This document shows, one piece after another, positions 59,136-64,000 of a DNA stretch of 64,000 nucleotides. The notes below the pieces were generated by a model. It was given only the letters and a program-made list of their open reading frames with translations, made no database searches and was not told where the DNA came from. Within the stretch, counting starts at the first letter, position 1; every line of letters starts with the position of its first letter. This DNA comes from Babylonia areolata (Eukaryota; Mollusca; Gastropoda; Neogastropoda; Buccinidae): positions 19,573,428 to 19,637,427 of the forward strand of contig NC_134882.1 of the NCBI RefSeq assembly GCF_041734735.1. Direction: 5' to 3'. A program made the position numbers and the translations under genes.

Positions 59136-59196
<61 letters not shown>

Positions 59197-59212
59197 GTAT
59201 GTATGCATGTAT
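59136..59212. repeat. (TA)n(TGTA)n compound microsatellite
   Basis: TA run to 59183, then six TGTA units. It lies about 90 bp on the far-downstream side of the CRE-like array, between the array and the gene. Confidence 0.95.
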
Positions 59213-59299
59213 GAAAAGCCACAATCTTTTTTACGAGCAGGGTCAGTGGACATCGCCATGTGCAGTTATGATTCTATTTGGGGCTTCACTAGGAGAGTA

Positions 59300-59363
59300 T
59301 GACGTACTGTGTTGTCTTTGACGTATTGTCTATACTATACGTCATTACCTATGTTGTACGTCA
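59300..59363. promoter_or_regulatory. Array of four CRE-like sites at 19-bp steps
   Basis: TGACGTA occurs at 59300 and 59319, and its reverse complement TACGTCA at 59338 and 59357. The four 7-mers are exactly 19 bp apart and mirror-symmetric in orientation. They lie 520-583 bp upstream of the EIF5B start codon. TGACGTA is a CREB/ATF-type bZIP half-palindrome, so this could be a regulatory array. It could equally be a decayed 19-bp tandem repeat. Confidence 0.5.
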
Positions 59364-59608
59364 CCAATGATGCCACCACAAGCTGGTGGTAACTAGTAGG
59401 AATTAAAAAAAATATATATATATCTAGCGCCTAACACAAATTAGTTTGCTCAAATCGTTTAACATTACAATAGTTCCAATAAAAATATCATCCCCAAAAT
59501 ATGCAGGCTGGTACAACTAATTAAGTGGACATAGCAAAATGTATAAACTCAGGCTATCTTACATTAAAACACATGAACTCATGCCGCCTACACCGTGGCT
59601 TTCATACT

Positions 59609-59766
59609 ACTACTACTACTACTGCTGCTGCTACTACTACTACTACTAATAATAATGATAATAACAATGATAATAATGATGATGATGATGAAGACACTAC
59701 TATTACTACTGCCACTACTACTATATCTACTTCTACTACTACTAAGTCTACTACTACTACTAACAT
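59609..59766. repeat. Imperfect trinucleotide tract (CTA/ATA/GAT)
   Basis: CTACTA, GCTGCT, AATAAT and GATGAT units over about 155 bp. A 90-residue frame through it is an artefact of the repeat. Confidence 0.9.
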
Positions 59767-61404
59767 CATCTTAGATGAACAGACTATAAATAAATAAACG
59801 AACGTACAACTAAATCTACCATAATCGACTTGGTCGGTCCTACCTCTTTTGAGCTGTCTGACACAGCACACACACACACACACAGAGGGAGGGAGGATCA
59901 GTTGATTTTGCTTATGATAAGCAAAGGGCAGTAATGTGCAACCAATAATCATTAATGTCCTTTTGTTGTTTCTAACGGCTATATATGATATATGATACAA
60001 TATATGATACACACGCACTTTGACACGATACTGAAGCACTTTTAATTAACAAGTTTACCCGCTAAGGTAAGTTGAGTAACTTTATTGAATGTCACATCTT
60101 ATGTTTCTGTCTTGCAATGTTTTATGTAAGAAAGGTAATTAATATAAGTCTGTTTTGTGTGTGTGTGTGTGTGTGTGTGGGGGGTGGGGGGGGGGGGTTA
60201 AGATAGTGAAAAACAACAACAAAGATTGGTAATATTCAAAGACATTTTACTGAATAAGTATAGGGGATTTGAACTGATTATAAATCAGTATAAAAAAAAA
60301 ATCAAAAAAATCAAAAAAAAAATCCACAACTGAAAAGAGATGATATAGCCAAACATGCTAAAGGTTGGTATATTACTGTGGGTACATTTTGACATTATGA
60401 TGTTTTTAGTTTGGTTGGGTGGCAATGAACTCTTGGATATTGCGAATGTTAAGTCGTCAGTTAGGACGATTCCCGCGTGGGTCGCAACTAATGATTCTTA
60501 TTCTCCTTTGTTAGGAGGAAAACGTGTTGTCTTTTTTCCTTTTTATTAACTTTTAAATTTTCGACTCACTTGTGTAAGCAAAGTGAGTTTATGTTTTAAC
60601 CCGGTGTTCGGTTGTCTCTTTGTGTCCGTGGTAAACTTAAACATTGACATTTTCTCTGCAAATACTTTGTCAGTTGACACCAAATTAGGCATAAAAATTG
60701 GAAAAATTCATTTCTTTCCAGTCATCTTGTTTAAAACAATATTGCACCTCTGGGATGGGCACACAAAAAAAATAAAAATAAAATAAGCCTAATCATATGA
60801 AATTTGCATTTACTGTTATATTTATATTTTTTTGTATTCTCTAAACTTGGCACTTTGATCTGATATTCTGACACAACAACAAGAGCAGTCAGTTATTATC
60901 ATTTTTTGTTCAATCAGGAACTTCTTTTGCTAAGCATGGAAGTTTTATTTATTTTGCAAACGTTTTGGTGCAGATAGTAAAAAAGGGAAATTACTCTGTA
61001 ATTAATGTTAGGGGACTTAATTTGCCACAAATGAGTCTTGAAGGCCTTGCCTCTTATGTCTTGTATGTGTGTGTGTGCAAGGCATGTGGTGCAGATTAGG
61101 GTCGGTTATAGGGAGTAGAAGTGGGAAGAGGATTTGGTTAGAAGTTGTAGGGGAGTAGTAGATATAGGGTGGGGACAAGGAAAGTATACGTCTGGGAAGG
61201 GAATACAGAGGTGTCGTGGGGGTGGATGGTAGGTAGGAAAATGGAGAGAAGAACAACAGTGGCTGAGTATGATTACTGGAGCTTGTAATTTTCCTACATT
61301 TTGTTTTCGACAATTTTCTATTATCACCTTTCATTTTCTTTCTTTTTCGTCCTTCACGGCAACAGATTTGTATTTGCATTTGTATATATATATATATATA
61401 TATG

Positions 61405-61770
61405 TATTTATCACAACAGATTTCTCTGTGTGAGATTCGGACTGCTCTCGCTACACTACAGCGCCACCCATTTTTTTTATTTTTTCCTGCGTGCAGTTTT
61501 ATTTGTTTTTCCTATCGAAGTGGATTTTCCTACAGAATTGTGCCAGGAACAACCGTTTTGTTGCCGTGGGTTCTTTTGCATGCGCTAAGTGCATGCTGCA
61601 CACGGGACCTCGGTTTATCGTCTCATCCGAATGACTAGCGTCCAGACCACCACTCAAGGTCTAGTGGAGAGGGAGAAAATATCGGCGGCTGAGCCGTGAT
61701 TCGAACCAGCGCGCTCAGATTCTCTCGCTTCCTAAGCGGACGCGTTACCTCTAGGCCATCACTCCACATC
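61405..61770 (-). mobile_element. SINE family A, full-length copy
   Basis: Read on the minus strand it has a tRNA-like head (GTGATGGCCTAGAGGTAACG as A box, GGTTCGAATCACGG as B box), a roughly 200-bp body (GACCTTGAGTGGTGGTCTGG, AGCATGCACTTAGCGCATGC, CCACGGCAACAAAACGG) and a tail ACAGAGAAATCTGTTGTGAT followed by simple AT repeats. Head, body and tail order fits a mollusc tRNA-SINE transcribed by RNA polymerase III and mobilised by a LINE. Confidence 0.85.
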
Positions 61771-64000
61771 ATACACTTCCATCAGTTCAATAGAACAAAT
61801 TTTGCTTCCTGGATTCACCATTCCCAAACCAACCAGACTAAATTTAAACTGTTTCATTTTCACATGATAGTTATCCCCATCCTCCCACCAACCACCCAAC
61901 ACACACATACACAGTCAGAGAACTCGAACTCGAACTCGAATAGTTTAATCAGTATAGGCCATGGCCCCTTCTGAAGGGGGTACAGTATTTGTGAATAATT
62001 CACACACATTTTCAAAGTAACTCATTAAAACAGTGATATACTGACAGAAGACATTACAGAAGCAGTTACTTAAATCAGCTAAGCATAATGGTGCGTCTTT
62101 TAAAAGCTTACACAGTCACAGAGAGAGATAGTGTGTGTTTGTGTGTGTATGTGTGTGTGTTATGGCGTGAGACTTTATTGCAGAATAATATCTCCATCAG
62201 CTCTGTTTTTGAAAGGCCTGACTATTGTGGAAGTATTTTGACGGAACGGAAGTTTGAACTTGAACCTTTTCAGCTCGAGCCTCTAGCTCCAGGGTATTCC
62301 TGTTCCTTCTGTATGTGGCATGGCTATGTGTTTGAATATGTTTTGTCTCCATATCTGACGGTTCATCATACTTGGAAGCTTTGACTTCAGAAATCCCTGA
62401 TAATAGTTATTGCTTCCTACGTCAGCGCCATCTTTTTTTTCCCTATAAAAATATTTTTAACAAACTGCATTGTCGCACTCAAGCTTAACCGTTTTGTCAG
62501 TTCTTAAGTTAATCACCAGTAGCCATGCAATAGATTTCAATAAAAGCCCAAGTAGTTCTTCGATTTATTGATATGAACTTTAGGTGTAAAATCTGACGTT
62601 CATGAATAGTCCGTGTGGCACTTGTATTCCAAATCACTGGAACTTCGATTGAAAAACCCGGTAATTGTGAGATCTGAAATGTAATTGCCATGTTTCTTCT
62701 CGACACTTTGTTCACATTTCTTTGGAGGCTTTTTTCATCTTTAGCACTCGATCTATAGTTGTTGTTTTTTCATCTTTAGCAATCGATCTATAGTTTCGTC
62801 ATCTGCATAGCTTGTCAAACAGGTTAGGTTTAGCACCACTCTAAAAATTTTTGATTGAGAAAACTGGTTTGAGTAATCTGCTCTGTGGCACTCAACTTTT
62901 GAAAGCGTTGAGCCCAGACAGGATAGCGTTAACATGTTACTTTCTGTCTTCAACCACTCAAAACTCTTACTGTGACAATAGCCATTACAATTTTTCCTTA
63001 TTCCAAGCCAGGACATTATTGCTGAACCCTTTTATACAGTGCTAGATTGAAAGCCTCAGCAAAGTCCAATAAACAGGTTTCACATTATTGACCACGTCCG
63101 AGGCTCAAGTCCAGTCGTCGACAAGCCATTCGCGTCTTGGTGTAAGATTTGCAAGGGACAATATAATATGTTCGTTGACTGATTATTATCAGTTTCAATA
63201 TCATTTTCATTTCAATAGTTTTAATATCGTATCATAAGGTTACAACACATTGCAAGTTAATCATATTCCGAGTATTTATCTAGTTATCCGGTTACAAACG
63301 ATCAACACTTTGCAAACAATACGATTCGGATTCTGTGACAATATGTGTTTGTCTTTCCTTTCTTGAATAATAGCAACAGCAACAAATATCATGTGCATCT
63401 TTTCAATTGCTTTGTTTAAACATCCTCTGGTGATAAATGGAGCAGAGTGACCCGCACATTCTGGATTTTGGATGCTGTGCTGAAATTGTGCGTATATTAT
63501 TTGTTTGTATTTGTATTTGTATTTCTTTTTATCACAACACATTTCTCTGTGTGAAATTCGGGCTGCTCGCCCTAGGGAGAGCGCGTCGCTACACTACAGC
63601 GCCACCCTTTTTATTAATTTTTTTTTTCTCGCGTGCAGTTTTATTTGTTTTTCCTATCGAAGTGGATTTTTCAACAGAATTTTGCCAGGAACAACCGTTT
63701 TGTTGCCGTGGGTTCTTTACGTGCGCTAAGTGCATGTTGCACACGGGACCTCGGTTTATCGTCTCATCCGAATGACTAGCGTCCAGACCACCACTCAAGG
63801 TCTAGTGGAGGGGGAGAAAATACTGGCGGCTGAGCCGTGATTCGAACCAGCTGCGCTCAGATTCTCTCACTTCCTAGGCGGACGCGTTACCTCTAGGCCA
63901 TCACTACAGCCCCCTCCCCCCACATCTAATCCTCTCCCTCCTTTTCTCTCTACCCCCCTACCCCCCCCCCCCCCCCCCCCCTCCCCTTTTTTTTAGAATA
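61771..64000. other. Right end of the window
   Basis: Between and after the two full SINE A copies I see no gene. 62740-62800 holds a short duplication (TTTCATCTTTAGCA then TCGATCTATAGTT). The last 50 bases are long C runs, which are probably unreliable. Confidence 0.7.
63492..63907 (-). mobile_element. SINE family A, full-length copy with AATAC tail
   Basis: Nearly the same sequence as the 61405-61770 copy, including the head with CTAGAGGTAACGCGTCCGCC, the body and the tail, which ends in a repeated ATTTGT (ACAAAT) unit. High similarity suggests both are young. It is followed at the window edge by C-rich sequence. Confidence 0.85.

Larger units (their letters stand above)
58836..61404. other. 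Upstream region of EIF5B
   Basis: No gene is supported. It contains a (CT)n at 58944-58961, the TA-TGTA tract, the CRE-like array, the trinucleotide tract and a GT/G-rich run at 60156-60197. A hairpin at 60564-60588 (ACTCACTT, 9-base loop, AAGTGAGT) begins an AT-rich stretch to about 61020 whose style suggests an interspersed repeat, but no second copy is here. Confidence 0.7.

Overview
The window is one large piece of an invertebrate nuclear genome, most likely a caenogastropod mollusc. It holds a single recognisable protein gene, split into many small exons with GT-AG introns that are long and full of repeats. Microsatellites are abundant, and there are several tRNA-derived SINE families of a kind I associate with gastropod genomes. 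The organism call is inference; the exon-intron structure and the repeats are read directly.

The gene is EIF5B, the translation initiation factor eIF5B (a ribosome-dependent GTPase that joins ribosomal subunits). It lies on the minus strand. The start codon is at 58780-58778, and 24 coding exons can be followed leftwards to 290. They join without a frame break into 1181 codons. Human eIF5B has about 1220 residues, so about 35 C-terminal residues (one more exon) should lie beyond the left edge. Exons 1-12 (47192-58780) encode the charged Lys/Glu/Asp-rich N-terminal region. Exons 13-18 (38642-46305) encode the G domain, with GHVDTGKT, the switch I GGIT, DTPGH, NKID and SAH motifs. Exons 19-24 (290-19261) encode domains II, III and most of IV.

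The rest is introns and upstream sequence. Intron 18 (19262-38641) is 19.4 kb and carries a truncated LINE, a minisatellite and many simple repeats. Intron 23 (452-10698) is 10.2 kb with C-rich and G-rich blocks and a promoter-like patch. Intron 17 holds a 1.04 kb piggyBac-like non-autonomous transposon between two TTAA copies. Five copies of a roughly 0.2-0.4 kb dispersed element, the best with CAGGGTT termini (hAT-like, inferred), sit in introns 7, 11, 13, 18 and 19, all in the same orientation. One SINE family has 13 recognisable copies or fragments, including two full-length ones upstream of the gene.

Upstream (58781-64000) there is no second gene. About 520-580 bp before the start codon lie four CRE-like 7-mers at exact 19-bp steps, two facing one way and two the other. 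I did not find an undescribed multi-gene system. The strongest second-look items are this CRE-like array, the piggyBac-like element with twin subterminal hairpins, the one-orientation CAGGGTT family and the minisatellite next to exon 19.
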